DNA of 64,000 nt from Coix lacryma-jobi var. lacryma-jobi (lineage: Eukaryota > Streptophyta > Magnoliopsida > Poales > Poaceae). The notes under the pieces were generated by a model, which saw only the letters and a list, made by a program, of their open reading frames with translations, ran no database searches and was not told the DNA's origin. The stretch lies in contig CM019822.1 of NCBI GenBank assembly GCA_009763385.1, positions 29,258,842-29,322,841 on the forward strand, given 5' to 3'. Each line of letters starts with the position of its first letter. The stretch's first letter is position 1. Below, piece after piece: positions 21,050-32,439 of the stretch. The translations under genes and the position numbers were made by a program.

Positions 21050-24000
21050 TGTAACGTAACGGCCCTAATCCCATGGCCCACTGATCACCGTCAACCACTG
21101 ACAGTCGACCCGTACAGCCAAGAGATTATGACCGGTTCCGCTACTGGGCTACATCAGTGCCCGATGTCCGCAGGATCATCTCACAATTCAGTTACAATCT
21201 TTTTGAACATTTTGACAATAACATCGGAGTAAATAGCGGAAGACTTAGATAACAATAGTTTTACAAACCAGGGTTCAACATAAAATTAAAGTGAAGTTAT
21301 TACAGACCATAGTTCAAATAGATAGAGTTGGCAGAGTAGCATATGACAACAACTAAAGGGTAAAGATACTTCACCCCGCCCGAGGGTGAATAATCACTCA
21401 TCGGCCTCATCGGCCTCTTCCTGAACAACAGTCACACAGCAGGGTCCAAGGCATACTGAGGAATCTGCCATACCTGCAACATGGGTAATAAAACCCTGAG
21501 TACAAAGGTACTCAACAAGACTTACCCGACTAAAGAAAAAGGGAGAAGACTCAGGTATGAGAGGCTTAGGGTAGTCAAGGTAAAGCTTTAAGCAAGTTCA
21601 AGTATTTTGCGGAAAAAGCATTTTTGTAAACCTTATTTTATTTTGGAAAGATTCAGTCTTCCTCAATTCTTCATCATTCATGATTCATTTTACATTTCAA
21701 AACATTCCTAGTTGAGAACCACTCTCCGTTGACAGTCAGTGGACCAAGTCTCCATAACCGAGGAGCAACGTTAATCCGGATAAATAATACTCAGCTGAGG
21801 ATCCCTATCCACACTGTATATGGAGCACCCAAGCTTGCATATGCCAACTCGTCTACCACGATTCCTCCAAGATTGGGCCCGGTCCTACGCCACCCGGAAG
21901 TACAGTACACCACTCCAATCCGGGACTCTAACCCACGTGGGTACATGCTACTTCCGCCATCTCTCCACTCCCAGTGCGCGGTTGTCGGTCCAATAATGGA
22001 TTTCTCGGAGCCGGAGCTTTCCGTAGTATGTGAATAGTTACAAGTCTTGACCAGCAGGCCCCCATACGGATGGTCCCTACATTTTTCCGCCAGCGACAAG
22101 CACCTCGGGACTCTAACCCAAGAGTACAGGTCCTGTCGGTTTTTCAACCCTGTCCCGGCCGGTGTCAACTGTTGAGTCCCGGACTACAACATGACGGCAC
22201 CGTACGCGCGGACAACCTCTTCACGACCATGACCACATGCTAGCTAGGCAAGCAGTCATCGAACGGGAAGTAAAACCAAATTCCCATAAAGTTTTCTTTC
22301 AGTGATCACACTTTTGAAATTGGCATTTTTATTGCAAAGTCTAATTCAATAAGCATTGCTAAGCATTTTTCAAATACTTTTGAAAAGCAGGCTTCGGGTG
22401 TATCAGTGGTCAAGGTGGATAATGCATCAGTTAGGATATCACTCAACTCCTATAAACCTAATGCAATAATTTAACTCAAAAGCATTTAAGGAAATCACTT
22501 TATAAATTCAAGGAAGGGTTAAATGCACCGGGGCTTGCCTTGGATGGCAAAAAGAGCAGACTCGGGGTTGGTGGTGTAGGTGCCGGAGCTCGGGGTTGCC
22601 TCGGGGACAGATCCTTCGGTGGCTACCTCGACTTCAGGTCCTTCTTCGTCAACTATACGGATGCAATGATGAATGCTCATGAGAATGATGATATGAACTT
22701 ATGGTGCAAGACAATTCCACTGATTCTAGATTACTTTTAAACAAGGCATGATTGAAATCTAGGTTGAGCATAAAAGGTAACCATTTCTTCCTTAAGCAAT
22801 ATTGATTAAACTAGCCCTTATTATAATTATCCTAAGCATCAACCAAACATAGCATCACAAACATCATAGACCAAAGGGTAGGGGTCTATGAACATCAATC
22901 AATCCAAAGATCACATCATCAAACACTTATTACCAACCCTAATCCATCTTTTCTATTTTCTTAATTTATTTAAAAGGTCATTTTATGAAGTTGCTCCAAC
23001 AATTACCAAATTAATCACATAAGTTCATTATGGTGTAGATAGATGGCAAAACAAATTTCATAATTTTTGGAGGTCATTAAGGTGTTCAAATAATTCTAGA
23101 CGTTTAATTAACAAAAGGCACTATTCAAGAATTAAAATAAATGCTCAAAAATCAACTTGTTCCAAAAGACTTCAAAATTTTACTAGAGACTTGCCATGGC
23201 ATAACTAGCTCACAAAAAGTGATCTCATAATTTTTGGAGTTATAGATCACTCTCCAAAAATACCAAAACCTCCATTTTTCAATTAAAAGGGGAATTTTTC
23301 ATTTTCAAATTTTTACAGAAAAGTCAAGTTTTATATTTTTATAAAATACTTCAAGGTGTAAAGAATCTACCATCAAATTTTCAGAAATTTTGGATCAACA
23401 CAGAAAATCATACAAAAAGATGAAATTTGAACACTATTCACATGTTTGGAGAAAAAGAAAAAGGCACTGTTCGTCTCCTTCCCGCGCTCGCCGGCGGCCA
23501 GACGGCGGCGGCGCTGCTGCGCCGGCCACTGCGGGCACTCCGTGGCGAAACCGAGGGCTCGGGAGGCAACAGGGAGCTCACCGGCGTCGATTGCGGGGCT
23601 CGGCGAGGTGAGGGGATGAACGGAGGGGTGAGTTCGACGGTGACCGGCGGACGGCGGAAGGCGGCGATCGTCGTCTCGGCGATCCTGTGCGACACAAGCG
23701 ACCACAGGGGTCAGTCAGAGGCGCAAAGGAGTAAGGAAGGTGATGTGGGGGTCAGTGGAGGATGATCATGGCCGGAGGGGAAGAATTTCCCGAATCCGAG
23801 CTCACCGGGTTTTTCGCCGGAGATGACAACGGCGAGCTACGCCGGGTGAATGGAGATGGTAGCGACCAAATTGAGGGGTGGTGAAGCTGCGTGAGATCAC
23901 GACGGAGCTTTAGGGCTAGCTGGTGGAGAGGCGGAGGCTCGGGCTTGCTCTGGCTACGGTGGCGGAGCTGGGTTTCACTCCGGCCGGCTCGGCGGGGCTC

Positions 24001-25169
24001 TTATAGCCGCGGCCAGGGGCTGGCAAGAAGGTGTTCTGGCGCGGATAAGATCGCTCGAAGCATGTGCAATCGATTGCGAGGCCGAGGGTCAGCGGTTTGG
24101 CACGCAGGGACCGGGCGTTGTGTTCGCCGGTGGCGAACACGCGGCGGCGACGAACTGCGGGCGGTAGGGGACGGGGAGAAAGTCAACTGGGGCTCAGGCG
24201 CGTGCGCAATGATGCGCTGAGCATCGGCGTGGAGTTGGTTCGGGCGAAGGAGCTTCGGACACGCGTCACACGCGAACTCCGGCGAAGGCGCGCGGCCGGA
24301 CCCCCCCCCCCCCCTGGCTCGCCGAAGAAGAGGAACAGGGCTATGCCCTAGCTTTTGACTTTGAGCAGATTTTGTATTTTGCAAATTACTTTCAAATTTT
24401 GAACTGTGCTGCAAAAACTCAAAATACCAAAGTTGTGTAAAATTTTGAGCTCTACAACTTTGTCCATATGAACATTTTCAAATTCCAAACAGTTTTTGAA
24501 CCATATTCAAAAACAGAAAAGGGGACACTTTTTCAAACTTGATTCAAATCAAAATTACTCTGGATTTCAAACTGAAACTTGAAAATCTTCCAATATGAAA
24601 GTTGTTCCATTTGTCAAAACCTACAATTTTGCCAATATACATTTTTTCTGAAACTCAATAGTTTTTGAATTAATTTTGAAAACTCAAAAAAAGACAAAAA
24701 CTGGAGTTTGAATGAATTTGAAATTACTGCAAATTTTATATAGAAACTTTGAAATTTGTAAATACCAAAGTTGTTCCTCTTGATCAGATTCACAACTTTG
24801 CTTTTTGAACCAACTCAAAATTTTGAATTTTGAAAAAGTTATCAAAAAGGGGATAAATCCAGGATTTGGGATTTTAGGGTTTTGCAAAAGGAAAATCAAA
24901 TCGAATCTGATTTTTGAACTTTGATCAAAGCAACAAACATCAGGGCACTAAATTTGAACAAGAATTACATAGAACTAGGCACATAGGTGAAATTACCATT
25001 TTGCCCCTATAGGAAGAAGTGGGCTAAGAAGGGTTTTTGCAATAGAGGTACATCACATAAAATGATACACTAAGCAAATGCATACACATGAATTCATGAT
25101 CAAGATGATTAATGATGCTAATGATGATATGTCAAGTTAATTACATGCTTAAACACCAGAGGTGTTACA
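21050..25169 (-). repeat. 5' LTR of the chromovirus (4120 bp)
   Basis: This is the near-identical partner of 11248-15361. Differences seen by eye include GTATATGGAGCA versus CATATGTAGCA near 21817, a C14 versus C7 tract at 24301, and scattered single changes. This LTR should carry the active promoter. Confidence 0.95.
23998..24005 (-). promoter_or_regulatory. TATA box of the 5' LTR promoter
   Basis: The minus strand reads CTATAAGAGCC within the GC-rich core, equivalent to 14197-14204 in the other LTR. Transcription would start about 30 bp further left and run towards the PBS at 21048. Confidence 0.65.
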
Positions 25170-25445
25170 CGAAGATGATGAACAAGAGCAATACCAACAG
25201 GACAAAAGCCAAAACTACACAAATAGGAAATAAGCAATGTGATTTGTTAACAACCGGTTCAGGTGTTTGCGGCAACAACGGTCGTTCTTCACCAGTAATG
25301 AACTCCAAGTAGGATGCTTCTGCCTCTTGTCTAGTTGGAAAACCCTTGTAAGAGTTGTTCGGAAAACCAGTTACCTGGTCATTGCATTTTGACCAAGTTC
25401 GATACACCCAGGAACCCTGCCGCGATACACAGCATACCAAGCCAT
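25165..25445 (-). pseudogene. RNase H1-N (viroplasmin-like) ORF of the Harbinger element
   Basis: From the Met at 25445 the frame reads MAWYAVYRGRVPG. After a 1-bp loss in a short G run (about 25407) the next frame continues with VYRTWSKCNDQV and GFPTRQEAEASYLEF. These are the hallmarks of the RNase H1 N-terminal hybrid-binding domain (Cauli_VI/RNase H1-N), which binds RNA:DNA hybrids. The C-terminus has a hydrophobic segment (about 20 Val/Leu/Ile/Phe residues), unusual for this domain. No RNase H catalytic domain follows. The chromovirus inserted inside the last codons: the present stop (TAA, 25165-25167) is LTR sequence, while the original frame continued left of 11247 and stopped six codons later. 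It is placed in the Harbinger element by position only. Confidence 0.65.
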
Positions 25446-25550
25446 GTAGTCCTTTAACAAATCAGAAAAACCAAGTATAAGATGTTGTAATAAGAATGGA
25501 TAGGTGAAACAATTTGCCTTAGTTATAATTGTCACTTCATTTGATCTTTG

Positions 25551-26220
25551 GACTTGGAGCTTAAGGAACATGTAGATAGCAAAATATAAACATCATGACA
25601 GGCATGGAGCCATGTGAGCCTCAGCTAGAACAATGCTCCAGTACCTCACAAGTCCAAGATCATCATCACAAGACCAAACAATATTTTCGTCATTACCAAA
25701 ATGTAGTCTCAGTAACATACATAGACGTCATTGGTGGCTGCAAGCAAAATGTAAAGGCCTCATATGTAGCATACATGGCACCCATGTAATCTTCTAAACC
25801 ATCCACTGTTTGCCATCAAGTTGGGGGTCACCCAAATGTTGCTAAACAGTGGATGATTTCAGAAGATCAGATGAATGACATGAAAAAGGCAGCCACCTCT
25901 ATCTAGCATGTTTCATCATAGTCAAGAAAGATAATGGCCTCAGATTGTATTGCCAGTTCATTAACCATTGGACTTGGAGCTTAAGGAACCTTGAAACAGA
26001 TTAGAAAACCAACATCATGAAAGACATGGAACCATGTGAGCCATCCAGCCCAGGCATCAGGCTATCATCTAAGTAGAGCTGTTGCTTCGGCATGGATGTT
26101 TCACATGGCTTGATGACATTCATGAAAGCCATCTCAAGAAATTAGAAGGAAAACAGCTCCAGTACCTCACAAGTCCAACATCCTCACCCAAATGGCATTA
26201 TTTTCATCATTGGCAGAAAT
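25551..26220. repeat. Diverged duplication in Harbinger noncoding DNA
   Basis: GACTTGGAGCTTAAGGAAC at 25551 recurs at 25971, each followed by AACATCATGA and ACATGGA(G/A)CCATGTGAGCC-type text. CTCCAGTACCTCACAAGTCC near 25637 recurs near 26157. The offsets differ (about 420 and 520 bp), so one copy has gained or lost sequence. No coding potential is recognised between 25446 and 26693. Confidence 0.6.
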
Positions 26221-26693
26221 GAAAAAGTGAAGGAGAATAAAACAGCCAAGAGAACTGAAACAAGCCTCAGTCAAGGAAGAATTAAGTAGAGGAAATCTCA
26301 GGTACTTAGTAAACTTCATAGGTGGCAAACAAGACAGAAGATAGAATGGACCAAAAAACACTGCCACCTCAGACTAACATAGATACCATCATAGGCCTAG
26401 CATAATATATGACATAGATAGCATTCAGTGGAACCTAATACAGTTCCCAAATTGTTGACACCAATTGTTCATGTCAGCATCACACAGCTAGGGTGCCTGT
26501 CTGCACCACACAGCCTCACATCCACCACCATGTCTCCTATGCTATACAAAAATACCATCATTCTAGGCAGGGCTTAGACAATGTCACTTCTCACAAAAGG
26601 TGGTTAGTGTTACACCACCCAAAAGTCAACCTAGCATAAGTCAGCATGGCTATTTGCAAAAGTGAAGAGGCCATAGGATCCTATCAAATAGGC

Positions 26694-27729
26694 TCACATG
26701 GTTGTAGTGCTGAGATAGGTACTCAACCAGAGGATCCTATGAGCCTCACTCATTTGCACAAAGCAAAGGCCTTCTGCTTTGTTTTTTAGTAGACACACAA
26801 GAGCATACATCAGTGCTTCTTGTGAGTAGCCAGGGCAACTCATGACACAACCATACAGATCCTCATGCACCTCATTGTGCTGAGGAGTCTTTAGAGCCTG
26901 TCCAACTGACTTAACAGCTTCTACCATCCCAGTCATTAGGTCAATTTCCTCCTGAGCCAGCCTCCTCCTCTTACCACCTCTTCCCTCTTTGTCTTTTTCA
27001 TCAAAGCCTTTAGAGCTCTCCACACCAGCAGTAGTACCCTTCCCAGAATCAGCCTCATTCACACCCAGGTCTGTGAGGTCCTCCTTAGCATCTACATCAC
27101 CCTGACCAATGTCAGTTGGTGTGTCCAAAGGCTCATTTGACCTCATTGCAAACCTGCCAGTGGCCTGGTTGCCACCAAATATAGCCTCCATCTCAACATA
27201 GTGCTCTAATGGCGTGTTCAAGAACTTAGCATCATTTGGGTGGTCCTAGTAGTCAAACAGATTTAACTATTAGACAAAGATAAGAAATGCAGAAGAGGGA
27301 AGTGGTATGTGCACATGTCCTAACCTTGGTGTGGCCAAGCAAGTGCTCATCATCAAGGACTATCATGTGGTGCTCCTCATCCCAGAGGGCACCACTGATA
27401 TCCTTCAACCTAACAATTTTAACCCACCTTGTCCTCCATTTGCGCAAGTGATTGTAAATCTGTTGGGTTGTGACATTTACTTGAGCAAAGTCAGAAACCA
27501 TGGAAGCAACCTGTCTAACATGGACTTCCTTGAAGCCCTTGTCAGTTTTCACCCCTTGGCCAACCAGGTCATGGAATCTCCTTAACATGAATCCAGACTA
27601 GATAGGAGTCCAGTGCATTGGGCCATTGGGAAGCTGGGCTGCAGGCATGGCATCATCAATAGGATGGTTACCACCCTGAGGCCCTCCCTCAACATCCTCA
27701 CCACCATCAAGGTTAACAAAGTTCTCCAT
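26694..27729 (-). pseudogene. Myb/SANT-like DNA-binding protein of PIF/Harbinger
   Basis: Two exons are visible, 27729-27325 and 27245-26694, with GT-AG borders. The first holds a Myb/SANT-like domain (PF12776 type) with the typical LVGQGVKTDKGFKEVH, IYNHLRKWRTRWVKI and ALWDEE motifs. The second continues with DHPNDAKFLNTPLEHY and a Ser/Asp-rich, then basic (GGKRRRLAQEE) region. In PIF/Harbinger elements this protein helps import the transposase and binds the ends. An in-frame TAG at 27600-27598 interrupts the first exon just before the DNA-binding domain, so translation from the Met at 27729 gives only 43 residues. A downstream Met (27588) could still produce the domain. Confidence 0.85.
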
Positions 27730-27917
27730 TTTCCTATGCAGTATAAGCATAAATAAATTGAGTCACAATGTACTAGAGAATGCAAGAATTAATGGATGAC
27801 ATCATTGCATAGTGCCTTAGGTCTCAGAAATTATTACAAGTTTCATCAATGCTACAGTCTCAGCACACCAACCACAAATGGTAACAAAATTAAGCAAATG
27901 TAACAAACCAGAAAGGT

Positions 27918-29262
27918 CTAAACTCTAGAATTGCCCCTATTTTCCCACATCTGGGATGCCCAAGCATCCCTTTGCTGAGCCCAGGTTCCATTGTCAGGGC
28001 CATGCTCTGGCTGTGAGGCAGTATCATTGGTATTTGGACTCCAGGAAGATTCAGTAGGCACATGTTCATCCATACCATGCCTCAAGATCCAATTATGTAG
28101 AATACAACAGGCAAGTACTAGCTTAACTTGGGTTTTGTAAGGGTGGAATGGTTTGTTGTCCAGAATTCTAAACCTATTCTTCAAAGCCCCCAAAGCCCGC
28201 TCCACTGTCACTCTAAGAGATGAATGCCTCAGATTAAACAACTCTCTTTGATTTTGAGGTCTGTTTGAACCAAACTCCCTCAAATGGTACCTGGTCCCAC
28301 GATATGGTGGCAAGAAACCAGGCCTCACTGCATATCCAGCATCAACAAGGTAGAACTTGCCTAACAATTTGAAGAAAGGACATGTTTTAGTAGTTTCATT
28401 TAGTAACAGTTAGTGTGCAATGGATAAGTGTGGGTTTGGGTGATACCTGGTGGAACTCTAAGTCCATCAGCTCTTTCCAGAGCATCTGCCAGGATAAGAG
28501 CATCATGTGCAGACCCCTCCCAACCAGCAAGAACATAGGTAAATCTCAGGTCAAAGTCCACTGCTGCCAACACATTTTGTGTGATTGTGTGCTTCCTGCC
28601 TCTAAAGGCAGGTTGCATCTTCACAGGCACTCTAGCTAGGATATGTGTTCCATCAATTGCTCCTATGCAGTCCTAAATGAACAAAAGAGAAGTGATGATG
28701 AACATTTATACTGTTGGATGTGTGCTACTACTAGGACCTGAAAGAAATGTATTTGTCAAACCTACCTTAAAATAGGGATACCATCTTCTGCTGCCCTGGA
28801 TTCTATGGTGAACATTGGTGGCAGGAGGGACAATCAACTCATTCCTGAGCTCTCCTACTGCATACAACACCCTCTGGAAAAACCTGCTAATGGTCTCTCC
28901 AAATCTCCTAAAACTGAGGTCAACAACCCTGAACCTCTCATTGTGACCAACCACATGCAAGAACATTGCTACTTGTTCTTCAACAGATGCATGTATGGTG
29001 TCAGTCACCAACTCCCTACTACGAAATAGGTCACATAGTTGAAAAAAGGTGCCCTTTTCATCCTAAGCAAATTCACACAGTGGACATCATCAGACTCATA
29101 AATGTATCTCAGGTTGTTCATCCTCTGTTGGTCCCTTTCTGCCATGGGACCATATGTGACTGAATGAGCATCTTCAACTCGCCTCCTAAACCAACAGAAA
29201 AACCAAGCAGCCACTGCAACTACCACAGCAGCGGCCGCTCTGCGCCTATCTTCGAAAGCCAT
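27918..29262 (-). pseudogene. PIF/Harbinger transposase (DDE_Tnp_4), frameshifted
   Basis: Exons are 29262-28766, 28672-28447 and 28360-27918, with GT-AG introns. The start is the Met of MAFEDRRR. The DDE nuclease core is complete: Asp in AIDGTH, Asp in LVDAGY and Glu in TVERALG. The helix-turn-helix-like N-terminal region (DLSFRRFGETISRFF) is also present. The product cuts and joins element ends in the nucleus with the Myb-like partner. A run of six A (29042-29047, plus strand) is one base short for the family frame, so exon 1 shifts frame after APFF. The rest of the gene is open for about 310 codons. The shift sits in a homopolymer and could be an assembly error. Confidence 0.88.
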
Positions 29263-30954
29263 GTGCACTGGTATGTTGGATGGGATAAAGTTTGGAGGTA
29301 AAAGTTAGATAGGAACAACTATTTGTGGTGTGTATGTACTGAGATGCAAGCAAATATTCAGAGCATGTACAAAACCCTAGACGCGGCTACCACACGATTT
29401 GGTGCTCGTCCAGCGCCTAGGGTTACAAATATAACATCATTGACCTAGGCACTTATGCTCAGTATATATGAAAATATGCATCATCATGTCATAGATCCGA
29501 CATATGAACAACAAAACAACTTTACCAGACATTAGATTTGAGGGATAGGGTAACAAAATAACTACAAACAAGTAGATCAGGAGCACCAGACCGTAGATCT
29601 GAGTGTGAGACATCAAGAACCCTAGAAGCAGGGAACCGAACAAAACAAAATCGAACAGAAATCAACACAAACACGCACAGGTTAGAAAGGAGCAGATGAG
29701 ATATACCGTCGCGGGACCGGTCGACCACCACAAATCCGCCGGTGGCGGTCCAAACCAACAGTCAACCAAGAACGAGGGGGAGGAAGGGCACAGACCGCAC
29801 CAGAGCTCAGGAAGGAGGAGGCGCGAAATGAGGGGAGGTAACCCTAGCGGACACCTCGTGCGCGCCCTTTTATCGCCAGGACGGGGCCATCTCCCGCGCT
29901 CGCCCAAATCCTTCGCGCCAAGCATCGAGGCGTCCTGCACCGAGAGGGAAGGCCGAATCGAGAAGATGACGTCGTCCGGGATGGAGGCGAGGAGAGGAAT
30001 GGCAGGGTGCGGTGAAAGGATACAGCAAAGGCAACCAAACACACGGGTGGAACGATGCGGCCCAGGTAAGTGGTGCGGGCACAGCCCAATTCGGGCTACC
30101 AATCAGCCCCGTGCCAGAATGAGCGTGGTGCAGTACTGCAGTGCTGAGCAGCCGCACGAGCGTGGGTGGTAGATCGTGGAGCGGGGCAGGGGCAGGGCGA
30201 GGAAAGCGTGATGCAGGGGTTTCCCGTTAGGCCGAAATGATAGTGTAACATAAGATTATGGAGCCGAATATGTGATCTGTACATGCTGAAATCAAAATAA
30301 GAACCTAGTAGTAGTTTAAGAAATCGAGTGTGCTAGGTACCGGAATCAGGATAAAAAAAAATAGATGACTAATTTATATATTTATTTAATATATCTAGAA
30401 CAAATACGAATAGTGACTTTTAACCAACTTGGATTCTGGGTATCCCCCACAGCGGGCTGGCTGTGTGGCCCGTGGCGCTGTGCCGGCTCCAAACCGTTGG
30501 GATGGAGGCATGGAGCCCGTCGGTCCCTCGAGACCGGCGGTTTGGACTTCACGTCTGGTTGCAGTTTTGTTCCCTTCCAGGGTGCGCAGATTCAGGTAAA
30601 TTTTCAGGAGCAGCAAAGGCCAAAAAGGTTTGGGAATCCCTACGGTGACCTTTGGCTGTAGTAAACTTGTGGAAACGTAGAAACAGTTGGCAAGGAACTG
30701 GACGCGGACGCGTCGGCGGTAGGGCATGTGCACGGGCAGGCGGCCAGCCGTGCGCCGACGGGCGGCCCGGCAAGTCAACACGCGCGCCGTAAAAGAGGAT
30801 TGCGGACAGCTCACCCGAGCCGCTCACCTGCCACGATCTACCGGCACCGGACCGGAGTGGCCGGCTGGCTCCACACGCACCGCACACGGCATACGCGTCG
30901 TCGTCCATCATTCCTCCATGTTCCTCCCCTCCTCCATCGATATTTCCGCCACAT
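29263..30954. other. Upstream part of Harbinger and spacer, no gene recognised
   Basis: Up to 30044 this is the 5' noncoding part of the Harbinger transposase gene, GC-rich between about 29840 and 30130. From 30045 to 30954 there is a GC-rich patch (30720-30900) with open frames on both strands but no recognised domain. Confidence 0.4.
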
Positions 30955-31184
30955 TAAAAATCAGAGTCTTTTCCGTGCGCCATTATGAAAGTTGGTCTAT
31001 TCCTCTGTGCCCCTCCAAAATTGGGTCGTCCCTCTGTGCCATGACGTTTTTGTTTCTTTACCTCCACGCCATTCCGTCTGAAATTGCTCTTAACGGTGGG
31101 TAACGACTGTGCGAAAAGACGATATTACCCTTAGGCTCGAGAGACAAAGTGATTTTAGTTATTCCCTTCATGCCATTCCCAGGC

Positions 31185-32350
31185 TCAGAACCGTTGGCGG
31201 GAAAGGGCGAGCTGCTGGCGCAGAACCGTTCTCTTCCTCATACCTACGACGTACCTGGGCTTGAGCTTGGAGAAGAGGTGGTCGGCGTGGAGGAGGTCGT
31301 AGGACCTCGGGTAGGTGCTGAAGGACTCGCACCAGTCATGGTAGATCCCGAACGGGCCGCGCTCGTAGATCACCGGCAGCGTGTCCGGCGAGTCGATGGT
31401 GACCACGTTCATGACCCACACTTTCATCTCCCGCAGCGCCGCCGCGAAGCCTCCGTAGACGGCCCTCATGTCCATGACGTTCTGGATGGTCTTCCAGTCG
31501 ATGCCCATGCCGGCGAGGTACGAGCTCCGCACCACCTTCTTCCAGTGCTGCAGGTCCGCCGCGAAGTCGTCGGGCGCCGGCTTCCCGTACACGTCCACCT
31601 GGCTGCGGTCCAGCCAGTAGGGCGCCTTCCGCAACCTGTCTGGCCACAGCTCCGGCCACCGCGCGCCGCGCACCGACTGGTCCTCGGGAACACGGTGCAT
31701 ACACGCCCGGAACTTTATGTTCCTGCATGCATGCATGACGTTTTGCCGGAGAATTGAAGTTCGTTGACGTCAGTTCCTGGTCTGACGTGGCAAGTACGTA
31801 CTAGCTTGGTACACGGGCGTGGCGGACCAGACGAAGAAGCCGCCGGGGCGGAGCAGGCGGTTGAGCTCGAGGAGGAGCATGCCGCCCTCGATGTGCCACG
31901 GCATGCGGCACCGCGCGCAGTGCACGACGTCGAAGACGTTGGCGGGGAACGGGAGGCGCTGCGTGCCCATGACGGCGGAGATGGCCGGGATGCAGCGCTC
32001 CAGCGCGAACTGAACCTGCGCCTCGTGCTCGTCCTTGGGCGCCAGCGACATGGTGAGCGTGTCGCGGTCGAACAGGTAGCCGCCGAAGCTGGCCACGCCA
32101 CAGCCGACGTCGAGCAAGACGCGGCTGCGCCTCCCCCACGCCACGTCCGGGAACGAGTTCTGGATCAACTCGATGTAGTGCAGCGCGCCGTGCTTGAACT
32201 GCATGCCGCCGCCCGGGAACGTCAGGTACTCGCCGGACACCTTCACCCAGTTCTGATGCCCCTTGTACTCCGCCAGCTTGGTGTGCGGCACGTTGTTGTA
32301 CCAGATCTTGTCGCGGCTGTGCGGCCACCGGATCGGCTCCCGGTACTCGG
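31185..32350 (-). pseudogene. Captured fragment of a PMT (DUF248/Methyltransf_29) gene
   Basis: The right exon (about 32350-31800) encodes IRWPHSRDKIWYNNVPHTKL, the SAM-binding motif LLDVGCGVASFGGYL, and VVHCARCRMPWHIEGG through WSATPVYQ. The left exon (about 31712-31224) encodes ACMHRVPEDQSVRGARWP, VYGKPAPDDF, VMDMRAVYGGFAAALREMKVW and DWCESFSTYPRSYDLLHADHLFSKLKPR, ending at a natural donor (CAG|GTACG). These are signatures of plant probable methyltransferases (PMT/QUA2-like, Golgi membrane, pectin methylation). The exon that normally lies between WSATPVYQ and the ACMHRVP exon is missing, as are the N-terminal membrane anchor and the C-terminal exon. Both captured exons lack internal stops and look fairly fresh. 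Expression is unknown. Confidence 0.88.
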
Positions 32351-32375
32351 GAGGACGACGACGGACCAATGCAAG

Positions 32376-32378
<3 letters not shown>

Positions 32379-32437
<59 letters not shown>
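32379..32437. repeat. (TA)29 microsatellite
   Basis: A perfect TA run of about 59 bp lies in the captured upstream intron of the methyltransferase fragment, inside the Pack-MULE. It is likely length-polymorphic. Confidence 0.95.

Positions 32438-32439
<2 letters not shown>

Larger units (their letters stand above)
11248..25169 (-). mobile_element. Young full-length Ty3/Gypsy chromovirus (Tekay-like)
   Basis: The element begins TGTAACG and ends GTGTTACA and is flanked by a perfect 5-bp target duplication, CGAAG (11243-11247 and 25170-25174). It has two LTRs of about 4.1 kb, an initiator-tRNA-Met-type PBS, a purine tract, an uninterrupted gag-pol frame ending in a chromodomain, and an extra ORF before gag, all on the minus strand. 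By eye the LTRs differ at about ten substitutions plus a few indels, so insertion was recent. Very long LTRs and a C-terminal chromodomain point to the Tekay (Del) clade of chromoviruses; clade assignment needs an RT tree. Confidence 0.93.
10884..30044 (-). mobile_element. PIF/Harbinger DNA transposon, split by a nested chromovirus
   Basis: The ends are proposed from a 15-bp perfect inverted match, GTGTGTTTGGTTGCC at 10884-10898 and its complement at 30030-30044. Further TTTGGTTG(C/G) repeats lie just inside the left end. A 3-bp target duplication was not found, so the exact termini are tentative. Between them on the minus strand are a DDE_Tnp_4-type transposase gene and a Myb/SANT-like gene, the standard two-gene set of PIF/Harbinger elements, plus a small RNase H1-N-like ORF. 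Removing the nested chromovirus (11248-25169) leaves about 5.2 kb. All three genes carry a frameshift or nonsense change, so this copy is not autonomous. Confidence 0.7.

Noticed and set aside
25165..25571. Viroplasmin-like domain as a sign of an integrated caulimovirus
   Set aside because: No caulimoviral coat, movement or reverse transcriptase sequence is nearby, and this domain is widespread in cellular RNase H1 proteins.
30726..31103. Possible gene at 30.4-31.1 kb
   Set aside because: Open frames on both strands in a GC-rich patch; no domain, and one runs into the Pack-MULE TIR.
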